Shown here: piece after piece, positions 27,677 to 38,046 of the stretch
Layout of the letters: the number at the start of each line of letters is the position of its first letter
Position numbering within the stretch: the first letter of the stretch is position 1
Source of the DNA: CAYNZV01 sp965217095
GTDB taxonomy: Bacteria; Latescibacterota; UBA2968; UBA8231
Assembly: GCA_965217095.1 (NCBI GenBank)
Contig: OZ244235.1
Span: 3,472,001 to 3,536,000 of the forward strand
Direction: 5' to 3'
DNA length: 64,000 nt
Program-made: the position numbers and the translations under genes
The notes under the pieces: generated by a model
Told to the model about the DNA's origin: nothing
The model's input: only the letters and a program-made list of their open reading frames with translations
Database searches by the model: none

Positions 27677-27930
27677 ACTAATGGTGGATGGACTTGCAGC
27701 CTCTGCAGGTTCTTGTTTGGCCGCATATCCAACGAAAACAGGCACAGAAACTCTCAAACAGACAAATCATGGGCGAAGAACTAGTAATTCCACTAGTAGC
27801 AATGTGATCGACAATTTGTCATAGTACACAATGTGACTATTCCTGCCCCAGCAACAGCGTGTAAAGATCGGCGAACTTCATCGGTCCAGAGTGTCCGCCG
27901 AACTTGCACCTGCACCCCTGCGACGGAAAA
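27677..27930. other. Intergenic region, nothing recognised
   Basis: About 250 bases without a supported gene. They contain the region upstream of the HDOD response regulator, but no confident promoter. Confidence 0.35.
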
Positions 27931-30249
27931 ATGACAGCCCAAAACGACATCCTCATTGTGGAAGATCAGAAGAAGATTCGCACTATGTGTACGAGTGTTC
28001 TCGAGAACGCTGGTTTCCGCGTTCAATCTGCTGAAGATGGGGAACAGGCTCTTGCGAAGGTGCAGGACCAAAGATTCGATCTGGTGCTCACGGACATCAA
28101 AATGCCGGGGATATCAGGGGATCTCCTGATCGATCGTATCAAGAGTATTCAGCCGGATATGGCGTTTGTAATCATGACCGGACATCCGACCATGGAATTG
28201 GCTATTGAGGCAGTACACAAAGGGGTTGGAGAATTCCTGACCAAACCGTTCCGGATACACGAGTTGAAAAGCTCAATCGAATACGCACTGGCGGAGCGCG
28301 CCAAAGAAACGGAACGCGCGCAGCGAACATTTGCAGATTCCATATTGCGGATGGAAGAAGAGCTCGGCACTGCTTTCAACCTGCGAGCCGTTATCGACGG
28401 TTTGCTGGAACCTCCTGAACCTGAGCCCGCCGACCACTCTGCTTCAACGCCTGCGGAATCCGATTCGAATGATGCCAAAGCCCCCAAAAAGAGTGTGTCA
28501 CCCGATCAGGAAAAACCCTTCATTGTCATAGTCTGCGAGGCGATACCCAAGGATCCAAATCTCTTGAAAACGGCAGATTCCTATCGCCACTTTCGGACCA
28601 TTTATGCGGCTCAGAAGGTGTTGAATAGTCAACTGGAGGATTCGTCGGGTTCCGTCCGGGTGGAAATCGCTCTGGCCAACAACAGTGCTGACATTCCCAG
28701 ACATGCGCGACGATTCTCGCGGCAGATATGCAGTATCATCTTCGGTCCAAACGTACCCAGCTTAAGCGAAGCTACCGTCCGGATGATGGCGAATTCAGGA
28801 GAAGACCGTCATATAGTTGTATGTCACAATTCAGACCAGACGAATTTTTCCTGGGACCATCTGATGCAGCTTTCGGAGAGGACTGGTATCAAGGGGTGTG
28901 AGGCCACGGCGGATGTCAAGGAGACAAGAAAATTCTGGTCCCAGATCTTTACGCAGGACCTAAAAGAAATCGTTACCACCAAGTCCAGGTTGAGTGAAGG
29001 TCAGTCCGCGCAGAGCGGGATGTTGTCGCCAGATGAGATCCGGCAGAAGCTAGAAAAGGATCATACCGCCATGGACCTCCTGCCGGGCTTTCCGCACGTG
29101 TGTCAACAGGTCTTGCAGGCGATCGATGAAGGTGCGCGATACACGGAGCTGGCGAAGATAATTCAACCCGACGGAGGTTTGCAGAGCTCCATCATCCGTA
29201 CTTCAAATCTGGCACGTTATTCGGCAAGACAGCGCATCGAGACGCTGGAAAGTGCCCTTTCCATGATTGGAATGGAAGAAACACGAAAGATAATCATGGG
29301 AACCGCCATGAGCGAGCTCACACAAAAGGTTCAGCAGGCAGGATTCGACGTTCGACATTTTTTCATCCACAGTGCAAGTGTGGGCTACATGGCGCAGATC
29401 CTGAACCTAAATGTGGACGAGCCGTCTCCCAAGGAGCAGGAGATCATCCAGAGCCTTAAACTGCCGCCGTACACACTAGAGATTTTAAAACATTTTCAGT
29501 TGTGGAAAATGACGGCAGTACGGGCAGAATTTGACAGCTTCACCGGCGGTGTCTTGCACGATGTGGGAAAGCTGCTCAATACGATTATATACAAGGACAT
29601 TTTTCCCCTTGTGTTGTACGAGATCGAACGAACGAAATGGCAAGGTGGGTTGCTTGCCAGTGAGCAAGCAGTCGTCGGCGATTTCCAGCATCCGGTCACT
29701 GGGGGTGCATTACTGGATCAATGGGAGATCTTCCCGGAGCTCATCGAGCCGATTCGCAATCATCACCGCATCGACTCGGAAGCCGAAGGTGAAACGGCGT
29801 TGATCGCTCTGGCCAATTGTTTGACGAAGGGGTTCAGTCCTTTCCCCCGAATGATCAACATTCCGTTTCAGCATCGGGAAACCCACCTCAAACCGATTGT
29901 GGACGAGGAGCTACTCAGTAACCCGTTGCCGACACTCTTCCAGCAGATTACAGATGCCTTTGAAAAAAACAGCGAGCAGCTCTCCGTATCTCAGAAGGAG
30001 CGCGACACGGGTGAGTATTCGACTGCCAATGTAGAGGCGTTGGTCGCGACGGCGCTAGAAACGAGCGAGCAGGACTCTCGGATGTTCATAGATGCGCAAG
30101 TCGACCAAAATCCTGAGCTGCTGGCACTTGGAGAACGATATGAGCTGCCAGCGGAACGGCTCGTGGCGGTAACACTCTTGCTCAAAAACTCGGTTGTGGA
30201 TTTGGTCAACGGGCTGTTTCAAAGTACCCGAGCAAAGAAGCCGAAGTGA
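27931..30249 (+). CDS. Response regulator with C-terminal HDOD domain
   Basis: A 772-residue cytoplasmic regulator. The receiver domain (1-120) has LIVEDQ, phospho-acceptor Asp in LVLTDIKMPG (about 55) and Lys in FLTKPF (about 105). A linker rich in Pro/Ser/Glu and a central region without recognised motif (about 185-360) follow. An HDOD domain (about 380-620) then includes LLPGFPHVCQQVLQAI, LESALSMIGMEETRKII and GGVLHDVGKLL; the His-Asp pair is kept, unlike many HDOD proteins. The start is ATG 27931 rather than the upstream TTG. No kinase lies beside it. It is probably involved in signalling or motility/stress control. Confidence 0.85.
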   Translation: MTAQNDILIVEDQKKIRTMCTSVLENAGFRVQSAEDGEQALAKVQDQRFDLVLTDIKMPGISGDLLIDRIKSIQPDMAFVIMTGHPTMELAIEAVHKGVGEFLTKPFRIHELKSSIEYALAERAKETERAQRTFADSILRMEEELGTAFNLRAVIDGLLEPPEPEPADHSASTPAESDSNDAKAPKKSVSPDQEKPFIVIVCEAIPKDPNLLKTADSYRHFRTIYAAQKVLNSQLEDSSGSVRVEIALANNSADIPRHARRFSRQICSIIFGPNVPSLSEATVRMMANSGEDRHIVVCHNSDQTNFSWDHLMQLSERTGIKGCEATADVKETRKFWSQIFTQDLKEIVTTKSRLSEGQSAQSGMLSPDEIRQKLEKDHTAMDLLPGFPHVCQQVLQAIDEGARYTELAKIIQPDGGLQSSIIRTSNLARYSARQRIETLESALSMIGMEETRKIIMGTAMSELTQKVQQAGFDVRHFFIHSASVGYMAQILNLNVDEPSPKEQEIIQSLKLPPYTLEILKHFQLWKMTAVRAEFDSFTGGVLHDVGKLLNTIIYKDIFPLVLYEIERTKWQGGLLASEQAVVGDFQHPVTGGALLDQWEIFPELIEPIRNHHRIDSEAEGETALIALANCLTKGFSPFPRMINIPFQHRETHLKPIVDEELLSNPLPTLFQQITDAFEKNSEQLSVSQKERDTGEYSTANVEALVATALETSEQDSRMFIDAQVDQNPELLALGERYELPAERLVAVTLLLKNSVVDLVNGLFQSTRAKKPK

Positions 30250-30279
30250 TCTACGCGGGGGCGAATGGAGTGCTAGGTC

Positions 30280-30500
30280 GTGTAACGGCCGTGGACCGCC
30301 AGGCTAGGCACCTTGGCCTTCGTTTGTTTGAGTCGAATCAACGCCGTCATCAGCTTGATGGTCGCCACCTTTTCTCCGGCCGCCAGTCGGATCACGATTA
30401 CATCCTTGAACCACGGACTGGCCAGACCGTCTCCAATGGAGATCCAGGTTTCTCCTCTATCTAGCGTCTCGTAGAGCTGCGGTCCGGTGACGAGGGAGAT
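30280..30500 (-). pseudogene. BNR/Asp-box repeat protein fragment
   Basis: A minus-strand frame carries one Asp-box-like blade, LYETLDRGETWISIGDGL, followed by ASPWFKDVIVI. It then degenerates without a start or conserved ending. It may be a remnant of a BNR-propeller protein. Evidence is one motif only. Confidence 0.35.
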
Positions 30501-30649
30501 CCTTTAAGTGAACACCGCGTCACTGCCGATATCACTTTCTCCAACAATCTGCCCACCACCCCTGAAGTTTTCGCCTGAGCTCCCGATATACTTAGTATCA
30601 AATAGTATCACTGAGAATCGCCGACAACACTAGACAGGGAGGTCTACCT

Positions 30650-30904
30650 ATGGCAAGGCAAAAGACAAAGTTCATCGGCATCGACGAGGCCGCAAGCCTG
30701 TTCGGCACCTCCACGCACAAGATCCTTGAGTACAAATCCAAGGGACTTTTGAAGGCTACTGACACCTCCGACACCAAAGATCTGTTCGATATGGCAGAAG
30801 TTGTCCTGTTGAAATACCTGATAAGAGAAATGCGGGTATCCGCAGGGTTTTCCATAGAACAGGTATCCCGCAGAATCGATCAAATGATGGGGCGCGTAGC
30901 TTAG
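30650..30904 (+). CDS. MerR-type small HTH protein
   Basis: An 84-residue protein with a winged-helix MerR-like DNA-binding layout (IDEAASLFGTSTHKILEY, then KGLLKATDTSD) and a short helical tail. AGGGAGG lies about eight bases before ATG 30650. It lacks an effector domain. It may act as a small regulator or excisionase-like protein. It is followed directly by toxin-antitoxin remnants. Confidence 0.65.
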   Translation: MARQKTKFIGIDEAASLFGTSTHKILEYKSKGLLKATDTSDTKDLFDMAEVVLLKYLIREMRVSAGFSIEQVSRRIDQMMGRVA

Positions 30905-30930
30905 ATCCCAAGCAGCCTGATGCTAGGGGA

Positions 30931-31150
30931 GTGGGAAACGGAGAGACGATTCTGATCCTAAGACATGGACGTCCAATTGCGGAGGTAGCTCCTGTTCAGG
31001 ACAAGGTTGACTCACAGCCCTCCTGGAACGTACGCTGGACGCGTTGCTCATTGCCAGCGCCATCGAGTGGGAGGCGGACCTGTTCGTTACCTCCGACAAG
31101 CAGCAGCTTGCGGCGGCGAAACGAGCGGGATTGAAGGCCGAGAAGGTGTA
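30931..31150 (+). pseudogene. VapBC/Phd-type toxin-antitoxin remnant
   Basis: The first part, NGETILILRHGRPIAEVAP, matches the C-terminal half of a Phd/YefM-like antitoxin. About 20 codons later another frame gives the end of a PIN-domain toxin (LDALLIASAIEWEADLFVTS and AAAKRAGLKAEKV, stop at about 31150). Most of both genes is deleted, including the PIN N-terminal acidic residues. Confidence 0.65.
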
Positions 31151-31181
31151 GGTGTACCGTGCTGCAAGTCGCCGCGTCCCT

Positions 31182-31628
31182 TCACACTTGGCGCCAGAAC
31201 GGCTCGCGCCTGCGGATCGCATCGAGGATCGACTCCTCGAACGGCGGCAATTCGAAACCGAGGGGCTGCACGCCCCCGGAGCGCCAACCGATCCGCTGAT
31301 GTACACGGCTGTCGCCGTAGTAGACGAGAAAGGTTAGCTGCACGAACGTCGCGAATGCGGCCGGCCGCTCCTGCTCGACCGCGCGCAAGGTGGTAGTCTG
31401 CTGCACCGCATCAAGAGTCGCGAAATCGCCTCCATCCAGCACCGTGGCCAGCTCAGCCTCGACGCTACCGAGGGCCTCGCCGAACCTGGCAATACTGTCA
31501 GCCGCCGTCACGACCCGCGACGCCAGCCCGAGCCCGCCAGCCCCGGGCAGATCATCCACCGGCGGCACTAGCCGATCGAGCACCGCTTCCAGCAGCCGCA
31601 AACGCGCTTGCATCCCTTCGTCTGCCAT
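31182..31628 (-). CDS. Gluconate 2-dehydrogenase subunit 3 family protein
   Basis: A 148-residue small subunit that typically accompanies GMC-type sugar or alcohol dehydrogenases. Start ATG 31628 shares one base with the stop of the GMC gene (TGATG), so the two are translationally coupled. Recognisable features are the helical N-terminus (LRLLEAVLDRLVPP) and LTFLVYYGDSRVHQRIGW near the C-terminus, where the family has FxxYY-type residues. No twin-arginine signal is visible, so export would need the partner or another route. Confidence 0.8.
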   Translation of the reverse strand: MADEGMQARLRLLEAVLDRLVPPVDDLPGAGGLGLASRVVTAADSIARFGEALGSVEAELATVLDGGDFATLDAVQQTTTLRAVEQERPAAFATFVQLTFLVYYGDSRVHQRIGWRSGGVQPLGFELPPFEESILDAIRRREPFWRQV

Positions 31629-33235
31629 CAGCCCCTCGAATCCGTGCGGTCGCGCGCGATGTAATCGGCCACCCATAACGCCAGCGCCTGAATCGTCGGT
31701 GTCGGATTGACCGCCCCCGAAGTCACGAACAGACTGCCATCCACCACGAACAGGTTATCGGCATCGTGGGACTGGCCATGCCGATCCACCACCGATCGCT
31801 CGGGATCGTCGCCCATGCGCGCCGTGCCCATCAAATGCCAGCCGCCGCCACGCAACAAGGGGTTGATCACCACCTGGGTCGCTCCGGCCTCACGCAGGAC
31901 CCGGCTCGCGTTCGCGTTGCCGTGGTCCAGCATGCGGCGGGTGTTGGCCGACGCCGAATAGGTCACTCGTGGTGCCGGTAGGTCATCGCTGTCGGTCGCG
32001 GTAGCATCGAGGGTGACGCAGTTGCGTTCCTCCGGGAGGTCCTCGGTAATGGTCAGCATATAGCTCGAGCGGGCGAACCGCGCCGCGAACTCCTGGTGGT
32101 GGGAGTCGCCCCACGCCACCGGTGGCAGCGCCAGCCCCGCCGCCGTCCAGCCCGGTCCGGTGCTGCGGCACATCTGGAACGAATAACCACGCACGAAGTC
32201 GCGCTCAGGGTCGGTCTCGTAGAACTCCTGGCTGATGATGATGTTGCCGAGCGGACCTTTGTAGGTGGGCTCTCCATCGGGGAACAGACCGCACGCCACG
32301 CCGTATGGGTGGAACATCAGATTCTTGCCGACCAGGCCGCTGGAGTTGGCCAGTCCCTGGGGCTGGCGGTCAGATGCCGACATCAAGAGCAGCCGCGGGG
32401 TCCCAACTCCGTTGCAGGCCACCATCACCGCCCGCGCCGGCTGCTGGCGCCGGACCCCGTCGGCATCGATGTAACCGGCACCGGTAAGCCGGCCATCAGC
32501 GCCGCTGGTCAGCTCGAATACGCGGCAATGTGGCCGCACCTCAGCGCCCAGCTCGATCGCCCGCGGCCAATAGGTGATATCGGTGCTGGCTTTGGCGCCC
32601 CGCGAACAGCCCAAGCCGTTGGGACCGCAGTTGTTGCACTCCTGACGCCCGTCGTAGCCTACCGAGTTGATGTAGCTGTCGGAGGGCCACCAGTGCCAGC
32701 CGAGCCGCTCGAATGCCTCGGCCAGGCGAACGCCGTCCGGCCCTATCGGCAGCGGCGGCATCGGGCGTTCCGCGCGCGGCGGATTAGCCGGGTCGCCGTT
32801 CACTCCCGAACAGCCCATCATGCGGTCGTTGAGGTCGTAGTACGGCTCCAGGTCGGCGTAGGTCAGCGGCCAGTCGTCGGCGACGCCGTCCAGCGTTTTC
32901 ACCTTGAAGTCGGAGGGATGAAACCGCGGCGTGTGCGCGGTCCAGTGAATGGTGCTGCCACCGACCGCATTGAACATCAGCGGCGAGACGTCCGAGTCCT
33001 CCTCGACGACCGGATAATCTTGCGGCAGCTGGCGGACGTTTGGATCGAAAGCCCAGTCGTTGTGCGCGCGCAGCTCCCAGTCAGAGCGGGACAGGGGAAA
33101 CTCCTCGGGTTTATGCCAACCACCCTGCTCGAGACACACAACCCGGAAACCGGCCTCGGAGAGTCGCCAGGCAGCGGCTGCCCCGGATGCACCGGCGCCG
33201 ATTACGAGAACGTCGACGACGTCGTTAGTGCCCAT
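31628..33235 (-). CDS. GMC-family FAD oxidoreductase
   Basis: 535 residues. FAD-binding VLVIGAGASGAAAAWRLSEAG lies near the N-terminus (about 10-30), with GGSTIHWTAHTPRF (about 93-106) and C-terminal substrate/FAD segments GGGWHLMGTARMGDDP (catalytic His) and VTSGAVNPTPTIQALAL. The cysteines in ECNNCGPNGLGCSRGAK are typical of the gluconate/glucoside 3-dehydrogenase-like group. With the subunit-3 partner this suggests oxidation of a sugar or sugar alcohol, with electrons passed to a cytochrome or quinone. The substrate is not predictable. Confidence 0.9.
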   Translation of the reverse strand: MGTNDVVDVLVIGAGASGAAAAWRLSEAGFRVVCLEQGGWHKPEEFPLSRSDWELRAHNDWAFDPNVRQLPQDYPVVEEDSDVSPLMFNAVGGSTIHWTAHTPRFHPSDFKVKTLDGVADDWPLTYADLEPYYDLNDRMMGCSGVNGDPANPPRAERPMPPLPIGPDGVRLAEAFERLGWHWWPSDSYINSVGYDGRQECNNCGPNGLGCSRGAKASTDITYWPRAIELGAEVRPHCRVFELTSGADGRLTGAGYIDADGVRRQQPARAVMVACNGVGTPRLLLMSASDRQPQGLANSSGLVGKNLMFHPYGVACGLFPDGEPTYKGPLGNIIISQEFYETDPERDFVRGYSFQMCRSTGPGWTAAGLALPPVAWGDSHHQEFAARFARSSYMLTITEDLPEERNCVTLDATATDSDDLPAPRVTYSASANTRRMLDHGNANASRVLREAGATQVVINPLLRGGGWHLMGTARMGDDPERSVVDRHGQSHDADNLFVVDGSLFVTSGAVNPTPTIQALALWVADYIARDRTDSRG

Positions 33236-33270
33236 GGTGAAGTCTTATGCTCGGACATCGATTCAGCAAT

Positions 33271-33790
33271 TTAGCCCTCCGTTTCGCCGCCGCCTATCGA
33301 CACGTGCCCAAAGATCTTGAGGGTCTCTTCCTCAGATTGAGGCCGCAGGATGCTGCCCTCGGCAAACTCCTCGGCCTCCGGGTAGGCGGTTGCGCGCACC
33401 CGTCTCGCCGCATCCTCGAAATCATAGAGCGTGCACTTGAACTGGACATCCCCGTCTAGCAACAGCCAGTAGGCACCTCTGTCGCCATGATGCTTGCCGA
33501 CGCTGCCGGCTGTCACCACCCGCACCTTCCCGACCATGCGGTCGGTCTGCATGTGCGTATGGCCACAGACCACGAGCTTGGCGCCGACGTTGTCGAATAT
33601 CGGCCGCAATCGATCTTCCGAGGTCAATCGGGTGAATATGGTGGTGTCATCCTGTGGCGTGGCATGGCAAAACATCACTTCACCGAGTCCATTGGCCGTC
33701 AGCCTCACCGTTCGGTTCCAATTGAACAGCACTTCCTGATCGCCAGGTTCGAGTTGCTGCGCCACGGCTGCCGATCTTGCCGAGCACACA
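33271..33790 (-). pseudogene. Metallophosphoesterase, N-terminally truncated
   Basis: The preserved part has MFCHATPQDD, VVCGHTHMQTDR (metal-binding GHTH) and VTAGSVGKHHGDRGAYWLLL, the second half of a calcineurin-like phosphoesterase. The first half with D-x-H and GD motifs is missing. Homology stops near 33790, exactly where the divergently oriented histidine kinase frame begins. A longer open frame to 33849 only reads antisense to that kinase. Confidence 0.65.
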
Positions 33791-35706
33791 CTCATCGAAC
33801 GGCTCTGGCGGATATTCGTTGCGTTGACTGCCATTACCGGTCTGCGCATCTGTTATGCCTTTCTCTACCTGAGTCTGCCGAGGAGTTTCTGGTTCATAGG
33901 GGCTGCCGGTCTGGCGTTAGGAATCACCGCCTCGTACAAACTGGATCTGCTCCCTTATGTTTACATGTTCGTGCTGGTTGCCTTCGTCGATATCATTCGC
34001 CTGCTCGTAGTGGCCGCGAGTCGCAGGAAACGAGTACTACTTCGCATAGTCGGGAACAAAGAGTTGGTGTGGGCTATATTTGTCGGCCTGGCCGGTGGTA
34101 TTCTTTTGATTACCTATCAGATACTGATGAATGTCGGTTTGGTAACGGCTGTTGCCGGCTTCGACTATCCCTACTTGTTCGGAATTCTGTTTTTCCTCGT
34201 TCCTGTGTCTGCCACCTATTTGTTCTTCGATTTCGCCCAAATCCACCGCAAGCTGGAACTGATGAACCTGCATCTGGAGAAACGCGTCGAGAGGCGCACC
34301 CAGGCGCTCGAGGTCGCCATGGAAACAGCCGCTGATGCCAACAAGGCCAAGTCGCGATTCCTCGCCAATGTCAGCCATGAGATTCGCACGCCGATGAACG
34401 CCATACTTGGATACGCCCAGGTGCTGCAGCGCAGCCACGAGCTGGCGCCAGATCATCGGGCCGCGGCGGAGACCATTCATAGCAGCGGCAATCACCTGTT
34501 GAACCTGCTCGACGACGTGCTCGAACTCTCCAAGATCGAGTCCGGGCGCCTCGAGCTCCACCCTTGGGACTTCGACCTAACCTTCTTGCTGGACAGTGTC
34601 GAGTCGATGATTGTCGCCCGTTGCAGCGAGAAGGGCTTGGGTTGGAGGCTGGAGTGGGCGGAGACGAAACCACTCTGGGTCCACGGTGACGAATCCAAGC
34701 TGGCGCAGGTCCTCATCAACCTGCTCAGCAATGCAGCTAGGTACACCCGCGAAGGTGAGATCGCTCTTGAAGCCTTGCGCATCGACCGCGATCGCTACCG
34801 CTTCACGGTAAAAGACACGGGGCCGGGAATCACAGATCGTGATCAACCCATGCTCTATGTTGCTTTCGAACAGGGCCCGGCGGGGATCGATCGCGGTGGC
34901 GCCGGGCTTGGCCTGGCCATAGCCCAGCGTTACGTCGAGCTCATGGGTGGTGAGCTGAACCTGGAGTAGGCAAGGGGAGCAGCTTCGCGTTTTCCGTGTC
35001 GCTGCCTGCGGGGCAAGAAGGAGAGGTGCGCGGCAGTGGCAAGACCTGGTCCGACGTAAAAAATCTGGCGCCCGGCTTCAGGGTTGACGCGCTCGTGGTC
35101 GACGACGATCAGCAGAGCAGCGCCATTCTCACTCACCTGTTGGATGAAATCGGCGCCGCAGTCGACAGCGTGCACAGTGGGCAGCTGGCATTGGCGCATC
35201 TTGGTCAAACGGTCCCAGACGTCGTCTTCTTAGATATCCACATGCCGGAGATGGACGGTCGTGAGACGCTGCGCCGTATCCGCGCGCGGCCTGAGTGGGC
35301 GGGGGTCCAAGTGGTGGCCGTCTCGGCGTCGGTTCTCGACTTTGAGCGCCGAGAAGCTTTGGCAGCCGGGTTTGACGCCTTCATTGGCAAGCCCTTCCGC
35401 TTCGAGCAAGTCTACGCGTGTCTGGCTGAGCTTCTCGACGTCGAGTACGTCCACGATGGCGAAGCTAAAAACACCGAGACAGCGGCGGCCATCGACTGGA
35501 GCAGCGTCGAGCTGTCCGCCGAGTTTTCCGAACGACTCAGGGAGGCCGTGACCTACCGCCGCGTCACGCAAATGGAATCCTGCTTCCAGGAAATGGAGCA
35601 ATTGAGTCCCAGAGCCGGCCAGCTAGCCGCGCGCCTGCGGGCGTTGCGAAAACAGCACCGCATGGATGACATCCTCGAACTGTTGCAGGGACTGAGTATT
35701 GTCTGA
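33782..35706 (+). pseudogene. Hybrid sensor histidine kinase (TM-HisKA-HATPase-REC), frameshifted and 5' truncated
   Basis: Four or more membrane segments (about 33830-34230) are followed by a coiled-coil linker, HisKA with phospho-acceptor His in FLANVSHEIRTPMNAILG, HATPase with N box INLLSNAARYT and G1/G2 boxes (VKDTGPGI, GGAGLGLAIAQRYVELMGG). At 34967-34969 a TAG cuts the last ATPase strand. The expected continuation GKGSSFAFSVSLPAG lies in another frame and runs into a receiver domain (VVDDDQQS, phospho-Asp in VVFLDIHMPEMDG, Lys in FIGKPF). No ATG precedes the membrane region; TTG 33824 is the only candidate, so the 5' end is probably lost. The NtrC-type gene overlaps its end. Confidence 0.8.
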
Positions 35707-37201
35707 AAACGCCGCCGACCTAAAGGGAGCACAGATTCTGTTGGTGGACGATGCGCCGGCAAACTTAGACCTGCTCTGTGCCTTACTCGAACCGGAAGGC
35801 TACGATCTGGCCCTGGCCACCGACGGCCCCATGGCCTTGAAGATCGCGTCGGGGACGCGGCCCGACCTGGTCTTGCTCGACGTCATGATGCCGCACATGG
35901 ACGGATTTGAGGTCTGTCGTCGCTTCAAGCAGGATCCCAGACTCAGACACATTCAAGTCATTTTTATTACGGCACGCGACGCAGCCGAAGACATCATCGC
36001 CGGTTTTCGTGTCGGAGGCGTTGACTATATCACCAAGCCGTTCCGCGACGAAGAGGTGCTCGTTCGTGTGCGCACTCAGCTGCGCCTAAATCTGCTCCAC
36101 CGCGAGCTCGAGTCGAAAAACCAGACCCTCGAAGAGCAGAACCGCAAGCTCGAGGCCCAGTACCGCGCTCTGGAGGAGGAGATCGAGGCACGTCAGAAAC
36201 TGAAAGGCCAGCTGTCGATGTTATCGGAGCGCGATGCCGAGCGCTGGGGTCTGGATGGTTTCGTTGGCCAGAGTCCCACCTTCAAGGCGATCCTCGATGA
36301 GATCCGCCTCATGCAGGAAAACACCGCCCCGTCGGTCATCATCAGCGGCGAGAGCGGCACAGGCAAGGAGCTGGTCGCGCGCGCCATCCACTTCGGCGGC
36401 GAGCGCCGCCATGGACCCTTCATACCAGTCAACTGCGCTTCTATGCCCGCCGAGCTGGCCGAATCACTGCTTTTCGGCCACGTACGCGGAGCTTTTACGG
36501 GTGCTCAGTCCGATCGTAGCGGCTTTTTCGAGATGGCCGACGGGGGCACGCTGTTCCTTGACGAGTTGGGCGAGATGCCGCTGGAGTTGCAAGCCAAGCT
36601 GCTACGGGTGCTCGAGGACGGGCAAGTCTGGCCCGTCGGAGCGCGCGAGGGCATACAGGTCGCGGTACGCGTGCTGGCGGCAACCAATCTCGACCTCGTG
36701 GACCGCGTCGAAGCGAAGGCCTTCCGCCGGGATCTTTACTTCCGCCTCGCCCGCTTCACTGTGCAAATCCCTGCCCTGCGCGAGCGCAGCAAAGACATTC
36801 CCTTGCTGGCGTATCACTTCCTTCAGCTCTTTGCTTCGGAAATGGGCCGCGAGCCTCCCAGCCTTAGCCCGCGTGCGCTCGAGATGCTGCTAGCGCATCC
36901 CTACCCTGGTAACGTGCGCGAATTGAAGAACGTCGTAGAGCGTGCCGTTATCGAAAGCAGAGGCGGGGACGTCGAGCCGCGCCATTTGCATTTCATGTCC
37001 CTGGCAGCCGACGACGGGACGGCGCCCGCTGCCACCGGGCCCCTGGTGACGCTCGAAGAGAACGAGCGACGCCACATCCTGGCCGCAATGTGGGCGGCCG
37101 ATTGGGTCATTCGGGGAGATGCGGGAGCGGCCAACATTCTTGGCATTCCGGAGTCGACCTTGCGCGGGAGGATGAAGCAGCTGGGCATCGACCGGCCCTA
37201 G
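35699..37201 (+). CDS. NtrC-type sigma-54-dependent response regulator
   Basis: A 500-residue transcription activator. Receiver domain 10-125 has phospho-Asp in LVLLDVMMPHMDG (about 61) and Lys in ITKPF (about 113). A heptad-like coiled coil covers about 130-180. The AAA+ domain (about 185-410) has Walker A SGESGTGKE, the sigma-54 contact loop GAFTGA, Walker B GTLFLDELGEM and the R-finger region FRRDLYFRL. The C-terminal Fis-type HTH has ANILGIPESTLRGRMKQLG. It should activate a -24/-12 promoter when phosphorylated. It starts at TTG 35699 and overlaps the stop of the hybrid kinase, its likely partner. Targets are unknown; the envelope locus downstream is a candidate. Confidence 0.9.
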   Translation: MSENAADLKGAQILLVDDAPANLDLLCALLEPEGYDLALATDGPMALKIASGTRPDLVLLDVMMPHMDGFEVCRRFKQDPRLRHIQVIFITARDAAEDIIAGFRVGGVDYITKPFRDEEVLVRVRTQLRLNLLHRELESKNQTLEEQNRKLEAQYRALEEEIEARQKLKGQLSMLSERDAERWGLDGFVGQSPTFKAILDEIRLMQENTAPSVIISGESGTGKELVARAIHFGGERRHGPFIPVNCASMPAELAESLLFGHVRGAFTGAQSDRSGFFEMADGGTLFLDELGEMPLELQAKLLRVLEDGQVWPVGAREGIQVAVRVLAATNLDLVDRVEAKAFRRDLYFRLARFTVQIPALRERSKDIPLLAYHFLQLFASEMGREPPSLSPRALEMLLAHPYPGNVRELKNVVERAVIESRGGDVEPRHLHFMSLAADDGTAPAATGPLVTLEENERRHILAAMWAADWVIRGDAGAANILGIPESTLRGRMKQLGIDRP

Positions 37202-37253
37202 GTCGCTTTCTGCCTGTGGCCTGCGCGTCCTGCTCTAACGTTGGTCCTCTGTA

Positions 37254-37854
37254 TCATGAAGTCTCGACCGCGACGACGACAATCGTTTGATCGTCTTCCT
37301 GGGGGCCGCCCGCCGCTGAAGGACCGCACTTCACTTAGCACCCTTTCCAGCAACTGCTCCGACGACAGGTTTTCCTGGCAGCCCTGTTTAAGGGTTTAGT
37401 GATGTAGTCGGCGCCGCCAGCGTTGAAACCCGCGACAATATCTTCGGTCTGCTCGCGGGCCGTTATGAAAATCACCGGTATCTCGCGCGTCTTCGGCGGC
37501 GCCTTCAACTGCCGGCACACCTCCAATCCGCCCGGATCGGGGCATCATCACATCCAGCAGGATGAGATCCGGACCTATATGGTCGGCCAACCGCAGGGCG
37601 AGCGCTCCGCCGTCGGCCAGTGCTGTGTCGTAGCCGTCAGATTCGAGCAGCTCGCACAGCAGGTCGAGGTTAGCCTCCATGTCGTCGACCAGAAGGATCT
37701 TGCCGCCCTCAGATCTAATTCGCTTCTGTTCACTGCACCCCTCCACAAAACTGAGAACACGACAGCCGAGCGTCGAGAACATAGATTGCTCGACCCCGAC
37801 GATCAAACGCGCGGCTGACGGCGCCAAGTGCGCGAGCAGCCGCGCATGTGCCAT
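37254..37854 (-). pseudogene. REC-PP2C (SpoIIE/RsbU-like) response regulator remnant
   Basis: An N-terminal stretch leads into a receiver domain (KILLVDDMEANLDLLCELLE, LILLDVMMP). A frameshift at about 37535 is followed by REIPVIFITAREQTEDIVAG and GGADYITKPL. Beyond that the sequence jumps, in another frame, to the end of a PP2C phosphatase (NLSSEQLLERVLSEVRSF, then a shift before QEDDQTIVVVAVET). The helical linker and nearly all of the phosphatase are deleted. The receiver is similar to that of the NtrC-type regulator next door, so an ancestral gene duplication is possible. Confidence 0.7.
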
Positions 37855-38046
37855 AACCGCCTACCTTCGTTACTTCCTGGCACATCACTCAAAACAGATT
37901 GAGAACAACCACTTGCGCACTCATATCTAGGTGGCTGTCGACGGTGGCACGTGGTTTGCGAGTTGCGATCGGCGTGGCTTGATCGTTGGCGGCTGCGAGA
38001 TCAAACGTAAATGCCAACCGCGAGAACCCGCACAAGGAGGAGAGCC

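Noticed and set aside
32096..33274. 392-codon plus-strand frame opposite the GMC oxidoreductase
   Set aside because: Antisense shadow; the GMC motifs on the other strand are decisive.
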